Shown: piece after piece, positions 11,056 through 24,274 of the stretch
Layout: every line of letters begins with the position of its first letter
Numbering within the stretch: position 1 is the first letter of the stretch
Origin: Antilocapra americana
Taxonomy: Eukaryota; Chordata; Mammalia; Artiodactyla; Antilocapridae
Length of the DNA stretch: 64,000 bases
Assembly (NCBI GenBank): GCA_007570785.1
Contig: ML662442.1
Location: forward strand, 58,200,518 to 58,264,517
Reading direction: 5' to 3'
The notes under the pieces: model-generated
What the model was told of the DNA's origin: nothing
Seen by the model: the letters and a program-made list of their open reading frames with translations, nothing else
The model's database searches: none
Made by a program: the position numbers and the translations under genes

Positions 11056-11914
11056 CCCTGACACTCAATTGATGTGGGGATTCCTGGTTATAGTGTAGGG
11101 TAGATGCGGACCCTGAATCTGTGTGAGGGCAGTCCTATGGTTACAATTTATTAGGGAAAACATTTTTCTTCACAGTCCAGTTGGATATGTACAAGGTTTC
11201 CAACTATCATCTGTGTTCAAGTAATATTTTTCTAGTTCACTTTGCAATGAAATTATAGTACAAGTTAGTGGAGAGGAGGTGGGGGACACGGGACTTAGTC
11301 CTAAATTCCCAACATAAAAGGGCCCAAGATCCTATCTCTTATCTTATCCCTGTCTGGATATAAAACTTCAAACCCCTTAGCTGCTCCAAGTACTAACATA
11401 TCTCACTCCCCAGAAGGTTAGGAGAACCCTAGCCTCAGCTCAAAGTTTCTTCTTCAGTTTTTAGGTTCCTCTTCTTTTTGAGCCTAGGGAATTCCCCACT
11501 ATTCTTGTAATTAAGCTGCTAAGCACTAAGAACAATGTTTTATTTCATCAAGTATTTCTGGGTCTTTTGTAGAAGAAGGAATTTTAGATACTGTAATCTG
11601 CCAGATGGCAAGCAAAGGAAGCTATATTTCTTTTTACTGAATTTATATAGAACCAAATTATCAAAACAGTGTAACACCTAGAAGAAAAACTGTGGAATGA
11701 TAAAATGAGTATTATGTATACATTGCTTGTCTTCAGGCTAAGAGCAAGCCCATAGCTCTCATTTGCATTTTTAAGTTTCTCTGTATCAAGGAAAATTAAG
11801 GACTAATACGAAAATCAATGTTCAAAGCATTAAATGAAATAAAAGTCACTGAAAGTCCACATATTAAATGTGTAATTTACACATCTGAAATTAAGATACC
11901 TTGATCATTCTTAC

Positions 11915-12056
11915 CTCTGAATTAATAACTTTTATCAGGAAGAAAATGTGATATACTGTCTTGGTTAACAAAGAAAGTTGACGACATCTTTCTAGGTACA
12001 CTTGTACAGATGGTTCTACTCTCTGCTGTAATTTACTCCAAAAGAGAGTGAGTTCC
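11915..12056 (-). CDS. ZNF292: ZNF292 coding exon 7
   Basis: This 142-nt exon encodes (W)ELTLFWSKLQQ through KVINSE, part of the N-terminal helical region that precedes the zinc fingers. The acceptor is a long polypyrimidine tract ending CCTCTTTAG. The donor is GAG|gtaaga. The exon begins with the third base of a Trp codon whose first two bases end exon 6, and it ends in phase 0, joining directly to TEGAG in the last exon. No known domain is recognised here; the sequence looks like amphipathic helices. Confidence 0.95.
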
Positions 12057-13892
12057 CTAAAGAGGAAAAAAAAAAAAAAAGTAAAAAATAAGTTGGTGGT
12101 GCAATGTAAAATCATGAACTTTCGTCTGTCTAGTAATTACATTTGAAATTAAAACTAGTTTCAGATTCTAATGCTATATGTGGAATGAGGTTTAAAAGAA
12201 AAAGACCCTCAATTTTCTAGAGACTTATTAAAATCAAGATATGATTCATCATTTTATTAAGATTTTTCAATCTCAAAGAAGCACTCACTACCTTTTACTA
12301 GGAAAGCACCTGACATTTAAATAAGATACATACCTGACATTTAAACAGGGGACACACATTACATCTGAACTTTAAAAGCAGTTAGAAATGCACAATATGT
12401 GTGTATATATAAAATGCATCAATGGCAAAATAATTTTTAAAAAGCATTTAATTTTTATCTTCTAATAATTTATTATTAGATAATGTTAAGAATTAATGTT
12501 GACATAGAACCCAGAAGAAAATAACTGCTCTGTGCTACCACAGTGAAAAAAGTAAAAGACTTTGAAAAATAAACTTTTTTATTCCAAACGCAATCACACT
12601 GTATTTTTCATAGAAAATAACTCTACTGAACTGAGAAATTTTCCACCCTTTTACCCATCATCCTATTTCTCTCTGTCCCCCACAGTTAACTTCCACACAA
12701 ATCTTTGCTGCTTCAAGTGTTTTCCATACAGGCCTTTCCAATTAGCTCCTCAGTTTCCAGTCCTAGAAACTTTGCCCTTTTCATCATCCACTTGAATAAC
12801 TTGCTCATCTACCGGATTTTAACCTGCATATTGAGGACTTCAAAATCTGCCTCTCTAGTCTTGACCACTTTCACCTCTTTAATTTTTTCTAACTTCCCCA
12901 CTTTGATCTCTCCTGAAACCTGAAAGTTAATACATGAAAAAGATAATTAACATTCTTTTTGGTTCACTGCCCTTCTAATTTAATGCATCATTATCACTGA
13001 CCCTATCTATCAGCCTCTTCAAACATTTCTCTCACCTCACCCCATATCCACAGGCAACTTTCGTAACTTCACAGCTGAATTACTTACAGGCTTTCTAGTT
13101 GATTTTTCTATCTCAACTCAATTCCCTGTACTGCCACTTGCTACCAAGAGCTCACCCTCACCATTCAGGTAAATATTCTTAAATTTCAGAATGCTGTACA
13201 CTAAATTTTCTTTTGTGTTTTCACAATACAAGCACAAAATTGAAGGCTAACAATACAGTCGACTGATCAGATAAATTTTCAGTTTGAGCTAACACTAACT
13301 TAAGACAGCTGATTTTAAGTTTTTTGACTTAACTGAAGTAATTACCCCTGCTATCTGTATCCTCCCAAAGGGTGATATATATAACGGCTTTGCACACTCG
13401 GGAATGTACCATATGAAGAAACGTGCATTGAAGAATTTAGTGAGTATTAACAAAATGACACCTTGTAAGTGGGTAAATGAACTACATTTCTACACATAAA
13501 TGACTAGCACCTAGTTATGCATTAATAGCAAAAAGGGTGCAATATGCAAAACAACAATACATACATTAAAGTGAAGGTGGCTTACATATCTGAAAATATT
13601 TTATTGTAGCCTTAAATAAGCTCTTCTTTCATCTTCTAACATTTAAAATTTTCCTAATCATAACTGATCATACTGGTATACTAAAGAATTGTGTGGTCTC
13701 TTAACATAGAAAAATTTTAAAGTTATAATATGAACTACCTGATAATTAGTTTACACAGCATATAGTATCTGAAAACAAGCTTTTCTGTCTTGGTAACACT
13801 AAAAAGATTTTTAAAAATATGTTAAGCTATCTGCACAACCTATCTGTAATCTTATTTAACAACCTTCTCTTCTCAAAAGAAAATCAACTCAC
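12057..13892 (-). other. ZNF292: ZNF292 intron 6 (1.8 kb)
   Basis: This AT-rich intron runs from gtgagt to CTCTTTAG. I see no ruminant SINE, LINE or structured element. A pyrimidine-rich plus-strand stretch at 12620-12910 (reading TTTCTCTCTGTCCCCC and similar) may be the remains of an old repeat but is not recognised. Confidence 0.85.
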
Positions 13893-14029
13893 CAAGCACA
13901 GTACATATCTCCCTGTTGAAGCTGACGTGATAAAAATGCAGTACATAAGACAAGAGCACTTTTTTCATCACCCTCAGATTCTAAGTTACAGATCATTTCT
14001 AGGGCATCTTTGCAATCAACTTCTGAAAT
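13893..14029 (-). CDS. ZNF292: ZNF292 coding exon 6
   Basis: This 137-nt exon encodes ISEVDCKDALEMICNLESEG, continuing to GDMYCA and the first two bases of the Trp codon completed by exon 7. The acceptor is TTTCTCTGTAG and the donor is CTTG|gtgagt. It enters in phase 0 from exon 5 (EE|IS). No start codon in this stretch is meaningful, because the exon is internal. Confidence 0.95.
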
Positions 14030-15454
14030 CTACAGAGAAAGGATACAGAAATATGCCATAAAATAGTTTTATGTTAGAATAAATAGTAATATACTTTATA
14101 ATTTTTATTAGATATGTATAGATAATTTTCTTTGGTAAAACCTCATTAACTCATACATTATCAACTCACAATTTGTCATGATTGGGCTACTATTTAAAGA
14201 AATAATCTTTCTTCAAGTCAGAGAACCAATGATTTTCAAGACCTTTACAAGTATTCATTTATATGTAAATAACTAATGCTAATTATAAGCAACCTCTACC
14301 AATTAAATCAGGTCTATAATACTGAAAAAGAAAAGCTGCTTTTATTTTTTTCCCTTTATCCAGTAATTTAAAAAGCATTAGAATGAACAAAAAGACAGAA
14401 ACATTTACTGGATATAGACTAAAAAACAAAGTATCTATTCATTGGAGGGAGTAAAATAAAACATGAAACATTTTATGTAGCTATACCACTTTTAAATGAA
14501 GCTCACCTCAGTTTTCTATAAATCTCCATTATTTTTCTTTTCATATATATTCATTCCATCTCAAAGCTTGTCAAGTCATGCATGCATAAGTATAACCTAG
14601 ATGAAGGCAACTTGCTTCATTTAATTATGCACTTACATCTATTGCTTATTTTTTAAAAATTAAAATTTATTATCTCTACTACAATGATTTACTACATAAA
14701 ACAATCAGAATTTACCTATGATCTCTATAAGTACTTGCTTTAAGATAAAGATGTGACAAAGAGCACACAATCACAAACCACTGGTGTTCCACAGAATTAA
14801 CATGGTACAACTGTCAAATGGCAGAAAGAACTGAAGATCAATACAAACCATTAGCACCCATGTACCACAGAGCTAACCAAACATCTCTCTGTTAATCTCT
14901 GTGTCTCATTAATTTTTGAGTATGGAAAAGTGTGTGTGTCTGTGTGTAAAATGTAAGGTGTTAAGAATTAAACAAGTGTCTGAATGGAAATGGGGTAATC
15001 CTGAGGCTTGATCTTTGACAACAAGGATAAAGACTGCAAGGGGACAGATTTATAAGTTCCATTTTACACATTAAATCAAGCTAAAAAACACTAAGACCCA
15101 ACTCTAAATCTATGTGTTTAACAACAATCACTTCTTAAAGTAAATATGAAGTTAGTATAAGAGTTATGACTAAAACCCAAATCCTGGAACTCCTTGGCAC
15201 AGTACTTTTTCCATTATTCCTGTGTCTGCCTCTTTTGTACAGATCTTTATCTATAAGGAACCCCATGTAAACAAACACAAAAAGGGCTGAACAATATATA
15301 TTTATACAATTAGTATTTTCAAATTGCTACAATAAGTTAAATGTATTGTTAGACATTTTATACATGTATATAATTATTAATCATAATTTTTCTACTAGAT
15401 AGGTATTAGAACATTTTATACATAAAATATCAGTAATAATAACAAATAGCTATA

Positions 15455-15511
15455 TAACAATAATATATATATAACTATATATATAATAATATATATATAG
15501 CTATATAACAA
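15455..15511. repeat. AT-rich microsatellite
   Basis: This is an alternating TA tract interrupted by AACAATAA and AGCT units, containing several runs of TATATATA. It is potentially cruciform-forming and likely length-polymorphic. Confidence 0.8.
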
Positions 15512-16589
15512 ATAAATGAATACTATTCATTTGTGTCAGTTTCTTCAGGAACAGCATTACTAAACCAACACAATGGCTTGCCTGGTAAATACTACTATTA
15601 TTTTTTTTAAACAAGTTCAAGTTTTAAAAAATTCTTACATCATGAGAATCTAATTTATTTTGAATCAAATTTTCATGTTTTTTAAAAACCTAAGGTGTTC
15701 TTACTGAATGCTTACATAATGCAAAATGTGTACATTATATATAAGAACTTAGTTTGTCCAAGGATATTATATTAGCTTACGCTTAATAAAACATATATTT
15801 ATATCTATGTAAAATATAAAGACAACAAAGGTAGCCCCTATAAATCCACAAATATACAACATACTAACTGAAACATCTGCTATATTCAATTATACAGAAA
15901 ACTTCACTTTTTATTGGTATGCTAAGGAAGCAATTTTTACTGTGCACTATTCAATAGCCTTTATTTCCCTAATATAGATACCCCACTTGAAAAAAAAACA
16001 GGACACTACAGAGAAAATGAAACCTCATCAAGGGCTCAATTAAAACTATGCAAGTGGAACACAGGTCAACTTTAGCCATCAATGAGCAAGAACTATTTTT
16101 TATAATCCAAGGCAGCATAAAGTAAGGATAGATATCTATTCTGTATTGCTTTGAAAAAATGAGCAAAAATTTAACACTAGAAAATTTAAAAATATGAATA
16201 AAACACTTAAAGTCAATTAGCACGATCTGTTTGTTAAAGATATACTTTGCTAAATCCCTTTGTAAAGTGTAAAAATCATTTCAAAAGTGCAAATGACTTT
16301 TATGTTTTAATATGGCTTTCTGCCAGACATTCAAAAAATATGGAACACTTCATATTTTACATACATTTACCAAGTGCACTTTTAAAATGTATGGGCTTGA
16401 ACACATTTCAGGAGAAGCTTTTTTGCTTATCAAAATAAAATTGCTTTCCTCCATCCAGAAAAGGACCTAAATGGTAAATCTGTTCACACTAAAATAATTA
16501 GCTACTATTTTTTTTTTTTTGACTCTCAGAGTAGCAAAATCTTAGGCTAGATTTAAAAGACAAATAATCCATAGTGTTAGGGAATAAAA

Positions 16590-16960
16590 AATTTCATATA
16601 CTGTTTAAGGGAGCATAACTCATAATCTTTTTTTTTGGGGGGTAGCATGGCCCTATTAAAGATGTGTAGGTTCTTTGATTCAGCAATTCTACTTACAGAA
16701 ATTTACCCCACCAGTGTACCACCAAGAAGAATGAAAGGATGTATCAATAAGTACCAGGCAACAATTAAAATGTCCTCTAGTTTGACTTAAAACATAATTA
16801 CAAATCTATACTACGGAATTATGCAGCCATGAGAAGGAATGAGGTTGATTTATAAGAAATGACATGGAAAGATGTTCATACTAAGAGCAGGAAAAGTGCC
16901 TAGCAGCCAGGATGTATGCATGTTTAAAGTGTGTTTATATGTAAAAATATTAGAAATGAA
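16590..16960 (+). mobile_element. old L1 3' fragment
   Basis: Segments such as TTCAGCAATTCTACTTACAG and GGAATTATGCAGCCATGAGA are typical of the ORF2 3' end and adjacent UTR of ancient L1M-type elements. The copy is heavily degraded and its boundaries are approximate. Confidence 0.55.
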
Positions 16961-19126
16961 AAACTTCACATTTAATGATTACTTGGGTCAAATGGGAAAT
17001 AACAAAGACAAAGTAGAAGATTTTACTTTTATGATTATTCTGACAACAAAACCAATAGAAATACTGAACATAAACACAGCTAACTTCATTTTCATACTGA
17101 CACCTAGAACCCAGGCCAAAGCCCAGTCCTTATAGAGAAGCCAGATAAACATCGGTCTCTCTCAGCCTCATTCCTGGGCCATCCACCAGAGCTAGCTGTT
17201 ATTTCTATCACAGTGGAAGAGTCCTGAGAAATAATCAATTCCTTGCTTACTGACTCATTTGGACAAAGGCTATAGGTCCAGGTCATGGCTGACCCTTTCC
17301 ACTATCTATTCCCACCTACTCTAAGGAATGGGTAAAAACCTCAAATGTCTACAAGAACCAGACAAGTAAAGGAAATGTTTGGAGTGGGTCATGTGAGGGA
17401 GAGAGCATACCTCTTCTGAAGGGGGCAATGTTTGGGCAATTGCTCCAAAGTTTCTTTCCTTGGGGCAGAAGTGATGACAGAATTTACTTCACTTGGAACA
17501 ATGAAGAGTCAGTTTCAATATGTTTGTAATAGAAAAATAAATGAATAGTCAAACAATCTCTAAGTGAAAAGGGATTTCTAACAAGGAACGTTGTTAGACT
17601 TACACATATCCTGTTCTACAGTATGTAATCTAGTTTTGCTTCTGGGTGGGGAAACTGATTTTGTGTACTCTGCTTAAAGAACATGATGATGTATCTTAAT
17701 TCTACCTGCTTAAAATAAGAAGGAAAAAACAACTTCATATGACATCAGAGATACCCAGGGTCCTCAGAGAGAATTTTCCTGAGGATCTCCCACAGCAGGG
17801 TGGGCTGTTGTTACTTAACTCTGGATAATTAAACCAAGAAGGAATTTAGGTTCAGTACTGCAAGATTTTTTTGACTATTTAGGATAGCTAGAAATAGAGA
17901 CTTTCCTGGAGATAACAAATTCACAGTCTTCAACTTCAAACAGGACTTTAAAAGTTAATACATCCACCCTATCTTTAGATAGTTTCCTGCTAGAAGGTAT
18001 ACTTCTAAGGACCCATGCTTTAATCACTTACAACCCCTCGGTGTTCAGTCGACACCTTTCATTTACTTAGTAAAAATCTGCCGAAGGAAGGATGAGCAGA
18101 CGGACAGGCTTAATTAAGGGCTGGGACTGAACTTATAATGAAAACTTAAATGAAGCTGAAAAATACATACGATGCAATATTATAATAACTAGTTAAGGAC
18201 TAAAAAAATGTCACACACATTTCAAAGGCTGTATCTCAGGAAACTTTCTACATCTGCCAATGAACTTGTCTACAAAGTTATTCTTGACTAATAAGAAAAT
18301 TTCAATCCTCTATTTAGCTCCTATTATACAGCGATGAAAAAGCCATTACCTGAAATAAAAGAGAAACACTAAAGAGAAAAATAGCTAATATCCAAACTAA
18401 TGACATCTCCTAAGCCAGAGCCCTTGGCTCTATTTCATCCGGTCTAGAAACTGCATGACATCACTCTTCCCAGGATCCTCATTATCAAAAACATACACAA
18501 CAGGCTTCTCATCTTGGTCCAAGGCTATCATCTTCCTCTTTATTTTCTATTCTCAAGAAAAATTACACAATCACCATTATAATTCCAACCTTTAACCTCA
18601 TGTGGGTATTTAGCTTTCTGTCAGAGGTTATCTTTCTTCTGGATTCTGATTACAGTCTCCATCTACTCAGGGGATCATGCACCCTCTGTTAACTGTCCTC
18701 TCTTTTACTTCAGCCTCTCCCTTTGCATATCCTAAAATCTGTCCCCAAATCCCTTTGTTCTCCATTCGCTACTGCTCTGGAATCAAAGGATACTTACATT
18801 AAAGATATAAGACATATATACACACCACTGTCCAATGTATTATATTTTTCTTTATCTATTCTCTTTATATACATATTCTGCTTTTTTGATCCAACAATTT
18901 TCAATTCTCCTACCCTGACTTCAACTTCATTTTGGAATTATGAGTCCTCTAAGATGCAAAATTCCATTTGGATTATGATTCTACTTTTAGAAATCTGTAG
19001 TATAAAATACACAAATACATGAATACTATGCTTTATGCCAACTAGAGGTGAAAAAAAAAAACAATCACTTGTCTTACAAAGAAAAACTAAATATGCAAAT
19101 TTAAACTATGCAAATAAAAATGTATA

Positions 19127-19157
19127 GAGATAGACAGATATAGACAGATAGATATGT
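19127..19157. repeat. short GATA/CAGATA simple repeat
   Basis: A run of AGATAGACAGATATAGACAG followed by ATAGATA forms a degenerate tetra/hexanucleotide microsatellite. Confidence 0.7.
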
Positions 19158-19558
19158 ATACACAGGGAAAGAGAGAGTATTCTTAGGGGGAAGACATATA
19201 AATTTTTTAAAGTTACTTAGTCAGTTAAAATAAAATCTGCAAGTATTGTGAAGTCAGGTAAAACTGAAATTAAAGCCCAAATGCTAATATAAAACGCTAG
19301 CTAAATTAAGCTACCACCACCTTTCTGATAAAAAAGAGCCAACTTATTTAAAGTAGAAGCCATGTGAAATGTTTACATATAATCCTGAAAGCTACTTACA
19401 TATAATCCTGAAATCACTAAGAGCACATCAAAAATTTAACACTTGATAACAATGGCTCTTCACTATTTAAGAGAAAAGGAAGTCAAAGACATTCTAATAT
19501 AATTAAAAATTAGCTTGACTTTAAAAAAATAATTACTAACAAAAGAAAACATACTCAC

Positions 19559-19761
19559 CTCTTCGATTAACTTTTCATTTGGTGATGATGTACAAAGACA
19601 GACAAGGTAAGTTTGCTTAAAACTACCTTTTGTACCAATCTCTGGATGGTCAGAACACAGCTTTGCTAGAGCAGTTGCTTGACTTAACTGATTTGTTTTG
19701 ATTAGATGTTTAATTCTCATATCCAACAAGATGGGACCCTCAAAAGCTAAAAATTCATTCA
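19559..19761 (-). CDS. ZNF292: ZNF292 coding exon 5
   Basis: This 203-nt exon encodes (V)NEFLAFEGPILLDMRIKHL through to SSPNEKLIEE in the N-terminal helical domain. It starts with the last two bases of a Val codon (G|TG) split with exon 4, after an acceptor ending TTTTTTAAAG. The donor is GAG|gtgagt at 19558-19559. The sequence alternates hydrophobic and charged residues and resembles helical-repeat proteins, but no named domain is clear. Confidence 0.96.
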
Positions 19762-20169
19762 CTTTAAAAAACAAGACATAATAGATTATTAACATTTGGT
19801 AGATAGTTCATTTACAATACAAATACTTACAAGGAATATCTGTTTAAAGCACAGAAACTAAACCTTTTTGTTGTTGATGCAATTTTCTATTATTCTCAGA
19901 CTATCACAAAATATTTGATCTTATAAGCAGATGATCATGTAGTTAATTTTTTAGAGTTGCAGTAAATACTTTAGCCCCTTAAAGTACCATTTACAGTGAT
20001 TTACAATGAGGTGAGTTGAATTCTTAATTATAAAAATAATTTTGCATTGAACTGAGTCAATGTTATTAAAATTATACTAAATTCTTTCTCCCATAGCGTT
20101 TATTCTTGAATATCAGGGGTTAGCATCTCTAGAAATTTGCAGGGTGAGGGCATTACACACTTAAATGTG

Positions 20170-20380
20170 TATATGTGCAGTCCCTCAGTTGTGCCTGACT
20201 TTTTGCAATCCCACGGACTATAGCCTGCCAGTTTCCTCTGTCCAGGAAATATTCCAGCCAATACTGAAGTGGGTTGCCACTTCCTACTTCAGGGCACCTT
20301 ACCGACCCAGGGATTGAACCTGTCTCTCTTGGCATTTCCTGCGATGGCAGGAGGATTCTTATATGGGTAACCACAAAAGG
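20170..20380 (-). mobile_element. Bov-tA SINE, diverged
   Basis: This is a degraded complement of the Bov-tA consensus. It retains CTTTTTGCAATCCCACGGAC, GTGGGTTGCCACTTCC and GACCCAGGGATTGAACC. Its head region is mutated (GGGTAACCACAAAAGG). It is older than its neighbours by divergence. Confidence 0.8.
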
Positions 20381-20469
20381 ATGTTTGCATAGTCTAGAAG
20401 ACGAAATTCAATCAATATTGCATTCAATTCTGTTGATGTATTTTTAATTTTAAAAGGTGAAGTCTGAGC

Positions 20470-20679
20470 ATACATGCTCAGTCACGTGTGACTCTGTGTG
20501 ACCCAATGGACTATAATCCGCCAGGCTACTCTATCCATGAGATTTTTCAGGCAAAAATACTGGAGTAGGTTGCCATTTCCTCCTCCAAGGGATGTTCCTG
20601 ACCCAGGGATGGAACTCGCATCTTCTGTGGCTCCTGCACTGCAAGCGGATTCTACACTGCTGAGCCATCAGGGAAGCCC
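20470..20679 (-). mobile_element. Bov-tA SINE
   Basis: Complement of the Bov-tA consensus with GTAGGTTGCCATTTCC, GACCCAGGGATGGAACTC and the terminal GAGCCATCAGGGAAGCCC. It lies about 90 bp from another copy in the same orientation. Confidence 0.85.
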
Positions 20680-21984
20680 AATCTTGCCTTAATAGGTGTC
20701 TTAGGACAGACTTAAATTATCTATGGAAAAATAAATAAGGGGTTGGAGGGCAGTCTGCTGAAAGTTCTCTAGGTTTTAAAAGTATCAACCAATAAAGCTC
20801 AACACCTGCTTAAGACCCTCTAATGTATAATAAATATTCATTCTGTTCAAATCTTTGAATTTCTGAATGCTTGTCTGATCAACTACAAGGAAGAATTTAA
20901 CTTTTTTTCTAATTTGTGAAGGAGATTTTAAAATTTAACAAACACAAATTTAAACTTTTCCTTAAGTTTTCTTTACCAGGATGAAAATGGTGCTTAAAAA
21001 TTTACTTGGTGATGGCTAGCCAACAACCTTTGGAAAGCTTTCAAGTGATAAAATTTTATATGCCCTATAGATAAAACACAAGATTTCTCAACTTGTGAAA
21101 GGACTGGAAAACATGTCTAGGAAGTAATTTGTGGGTTAGAACATGGAAAATAAAAGATGTTCTTCCTCTCTGTAAATATCTTTTGCTACCATTTAGTAAC
21201 TTTAGCTCTAACTGTACTCCACTATGAAAATATTCTTCTATAAAATAGTATGATCAAAGCTCCCCAGTATTAAAACCATAAGCATATAAGCAATTTAATA
21301 CATGATCCCAAATTTCATCTTTTTCTTGAAGTCTAAACCTTATTCCTGCTACTCTCTATTCTTTACACATTAAACTACACCAAAAAAAAAAAAAAGTAGA
21401 AAGACTCAACAGTAAATAACACTGTCTGTATAACCCTCTGGTACCTCTGACGGTATGTCTGACATACATAGGGCATTATTTTTCTTTTCAATATCACATT
21501 ATTCTGTTAGGACAGTTACACTGCAAATATCTTTTCATAGTTTAGCTCAATAGCCAAAGCAAAATCTGTAAAGATTTTCAATGAAAACTTTAAGGAAATA
21601 AGAGTTTTTAAAAAAAGTTATTCTGGCTATAAGTTATGGACTTTAAAAAACAGCCTAAGGTTCCAGGAAACACTAGTGGTAAAAAGCCTGGGAATTATTT
21701 CACATATTCCCACAAAAACTCATACTCAGTGAACTCTGAAGATCATAGCAATTATTTAAAGGTAGCAACTTTCAAATGAAACTAACGATAATCTTAATGG
21801 AATTTCAAACAGTCCCTAAAATCTCAAAGAGCAGCAGGTAGTTAGAATGATAAATTATACAAAATAATTTCTGTACTAACTCAAGTAAAGTAGAATATGT
21901 TACTATACATTTCAAAACATATTTGTGTGTGTGTGTTTAAACAATGGGAAACCATCGCCACTCTTAAGCGCAAAACTGATTTCA

Positions 21985-22150
21985 AAGAAATACAGAATAT
22001 TAGAGCAGAAGGAGCTTTACAGATCATTTCATCCAGCTCCATCATTTGGCAGATGAGTAAACTGAGGCTCACAGAAGGCAAATGACTTCCTAGGGTCATA
22101 AAGCCAGTTAATGATAGAAGCAGACCAGTCTTGCACACTTCGACCTTAAC
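21985..22150 (-). repeat. MIR-like old SINE, antisense
   Basis: The plus strand shows GGCAGATGAGTAAACTGAGG, CTCACAGAAGGC and a degraded CATAAAGCCAGTTAATGATA. This is the layout of an antisense MIR-type element (core plus tail). The exact subfamily is not determined. Confidence 0.55.
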
Positions 22151-23827
22151 ACAGTGGTGCAATGAGAAAAAGAAAATTCTTCTTTAGCTAGTGTGCCTAC
22201 TACTTGTTAGAATAGCACTTTAAGTAAAAGAGCTGTGAAGTAGCATTCATTTTCAGAGGAAAATAATTATGTATTCTGAAGCTCATGGTTCAAATGTATC
22301 AAAAGTAGATTACACTTAACACTCTATTCAGAACCTCCCCCTTAGGGGAGGGAACCTCACTCCCCACAGTCTCCCTTCTCCTTCTCCACTTTCCTTTTAT
22401 TTGCTTTCCTTTTCCCCATTCCTCTATATGTTTCTCTATTTCTCTCCACTCCAGGACATATTTTCCTTACAAAGTTATAACAGCACATCAAAGATTATCA
22501 GACTCTTGAAAAAAGCTTTATCTTTATCCTTGAGTAGCTAGTCACATCAAATTTCACTCCCTACTCTGCTTTCCCCACCCCCATCCCATAAAACTACAAA
22601 ATACATTGAATTTTACTTGGGTAGCCTTTTAATCTGTTTTCTGTGTATTTATGTACTTGGGAGGAAAAAGCAGGTTTTACTACATTCAAGCCTATCAAGA
22701 GATCTGGATGACCTACAAAGGCAATGTAAATGAGTGATACTGTCATTTCAATTAAAGTAATAACATACCCTTCTTTCCATAAAATGCCACTTACATAATA
22801 GTAAAAAGAAAAACATGAAAGATAATTAATTTTTAAACCATTACTATATGTAAGTTGAGTATTTGTGATAAATCTTTATATAAATATTAACTGATCATAT
22901 ACCCAAAATTTAGGACTAGGTCCTGGATTCCCCCCAAAGTGGAGTCAAATCTATTTACGGAGTCTCTAGACTCAGACTTGCACATAATTCCCCTTGCAGC
23001 ATCTCCAGCTAGCTGTTTCACAATCATCTCAAACTCTGCATACAAAAATATCTATGCCACAATATGCCTTATTTCAACTGAGAACTAAAAGGTGGTATGA
23101 AAATTTCAATTGAGAACTAAAAGGTAGTATTAAAGTTTTCTTCTGCCTTGTTCCTCTTTCTTATCCTAATCTACAATCCACCATACAATCCTGTCATTTC
23201 CAACCCCTAAATACTTAATCCCATTCATTTTTATCCACCTATACACCTACCATTCACCCTCTTCTCCCAGCCCAAATTGTTAATCTCTCAGACAACTCTG
23301 TTGTATTCTGCTGTCTTTCTAACTAACTCCACTAGGACTCAGGATGCTTTCCACCTCCCTCAGAAGAACATACTCAACTCTCCTCTCCCAGTTAAAATCT
23401 CCAAGTGGTTTCCCTTTATGTTCAAATGGTAAACTCCAAAATTCCCATCATGACCTTCATGAATCTGCATCACCTATTCCATTAAAAAAATTTATTTTCT
23501 CTTAAAATTGATTCAGCATTTGGGCAAGAAGTAAAAGGCATCCAAAATAAAAAGGAAGAAATAATATCTGAATGCAGATGGCATTATCCTATAGGTAGAA
23601 AATTCTAAAGATCACACACACACACATACTAGATAAATTTAGCAAAGTTGCAGGTTATCAACATCAGAACACAAAAACAAGATGCATTTCTATATGCTAA
23701 CAATGAACAAACGGAAAAGGTAATTTAGAAAACAATTCTATTTATAATAGCAACAAAAAGAATAAAGTACTTAGTAGACCTAACCAAGAGAGTGAAATAT
23801 TTGTACAGTGATACCTATAAACAATGG

Positions 23828-24046
23828 GTGTGCGCTAAGTCGCTTCGGGAGTTTCCAACTCTTTGCAACTCTATGGAGGGTAGCCTGTCAGGCTTCTCTG
23901 TCCATGGCCTTCTCCAGGAAAGAATACTGGAACGGGTTGCCATGCCCTCCTCCAGGGAATCTTCCCAACCCAGGGACTGAACCCGAGTCTCTTTCGTCTC
24001 CTGCATTGGCAGGCGGGTTCTTTATCACTAGTGCCACCTGGGAAGC
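23828..24046 (-). mobile_element. Bov-tA SINE nested in L1
   Basis: Complement of Bov-tA with GTGTGCGCTAAGTCGCTTCG at its tail end, GGGTTGCCATGCCCTCC, and the head complement GTGCCACCTGGGAAGC. It interrupts the L1 copy spanning 23521-25945. Confidence 0.88.
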
Positions 24047-24076
24047 AAACAACTAATTTGAATGAATTTGAATTCA

Positions 24077-24274
24077 TGTCACTCAGTCATGTTCAACTCT
24101 TTGCAACCACATGGACTACAGCTCACCAGACTCCTATGTCCATGAATTCTCCATGTAAGAATATTGGAGTGGGTAGCCATTACCCTCTCCAGGGATCTTA
24201 CCGACCCAGGGACTGAACCCAGGTCTTTCACACTGCAGGCAGATTCTTTACTGTCTGAGCCACCAGAGAAGCTC
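24077..24274 (-). mobile_element. second Bov-tA SINE nested in L1
   Basis: Complement of Bov-tA with CAACTCTTTGCAACCACATG, GGAGTGGGTAGCCATTACCC and GAGCCACCAGAGAAGC. It lies 30 bp from the previous SINE in the same orientation, and the two are diverged from each other, so they are separate insertions. Confidence 0.88.

Larger units (their letters stand above)
7710..11914 (-). other. ZNF292: ZNF292 intron 7 (4.2 kb)
   Basis: This intron has a GT-AG structure (gtaaga to TTCACAG). It contains a possible MIR tail near 8020-8110, one Bov-tA SINE (8298-8492), a 20-bp tandem duplication near 9697-9736 (unit CATTCCTGTTCTTTACTGTT), and a probable solitary LTR at about 10530-11055. Nothing recognisable was seen in 8500-9690, 9740-10520 or 11060-11910. 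Confidence 0.85.
14030..19558 (-). other. ZNF292: ZNF292 intron 5 (5.5 kb)
   Basis: This intron contains an AT dinucleotide-rich tract at 15455-15511, a probable old L1 3' fragment at 16590-16960 and a short GATA/ACAGAT-like simple repeat at 19127-19157. There are no young ruminant SINEs. The rest (14030-15450, 15520-16580, 16970-19120) holds nothing I can name. Confidence 0.85.
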
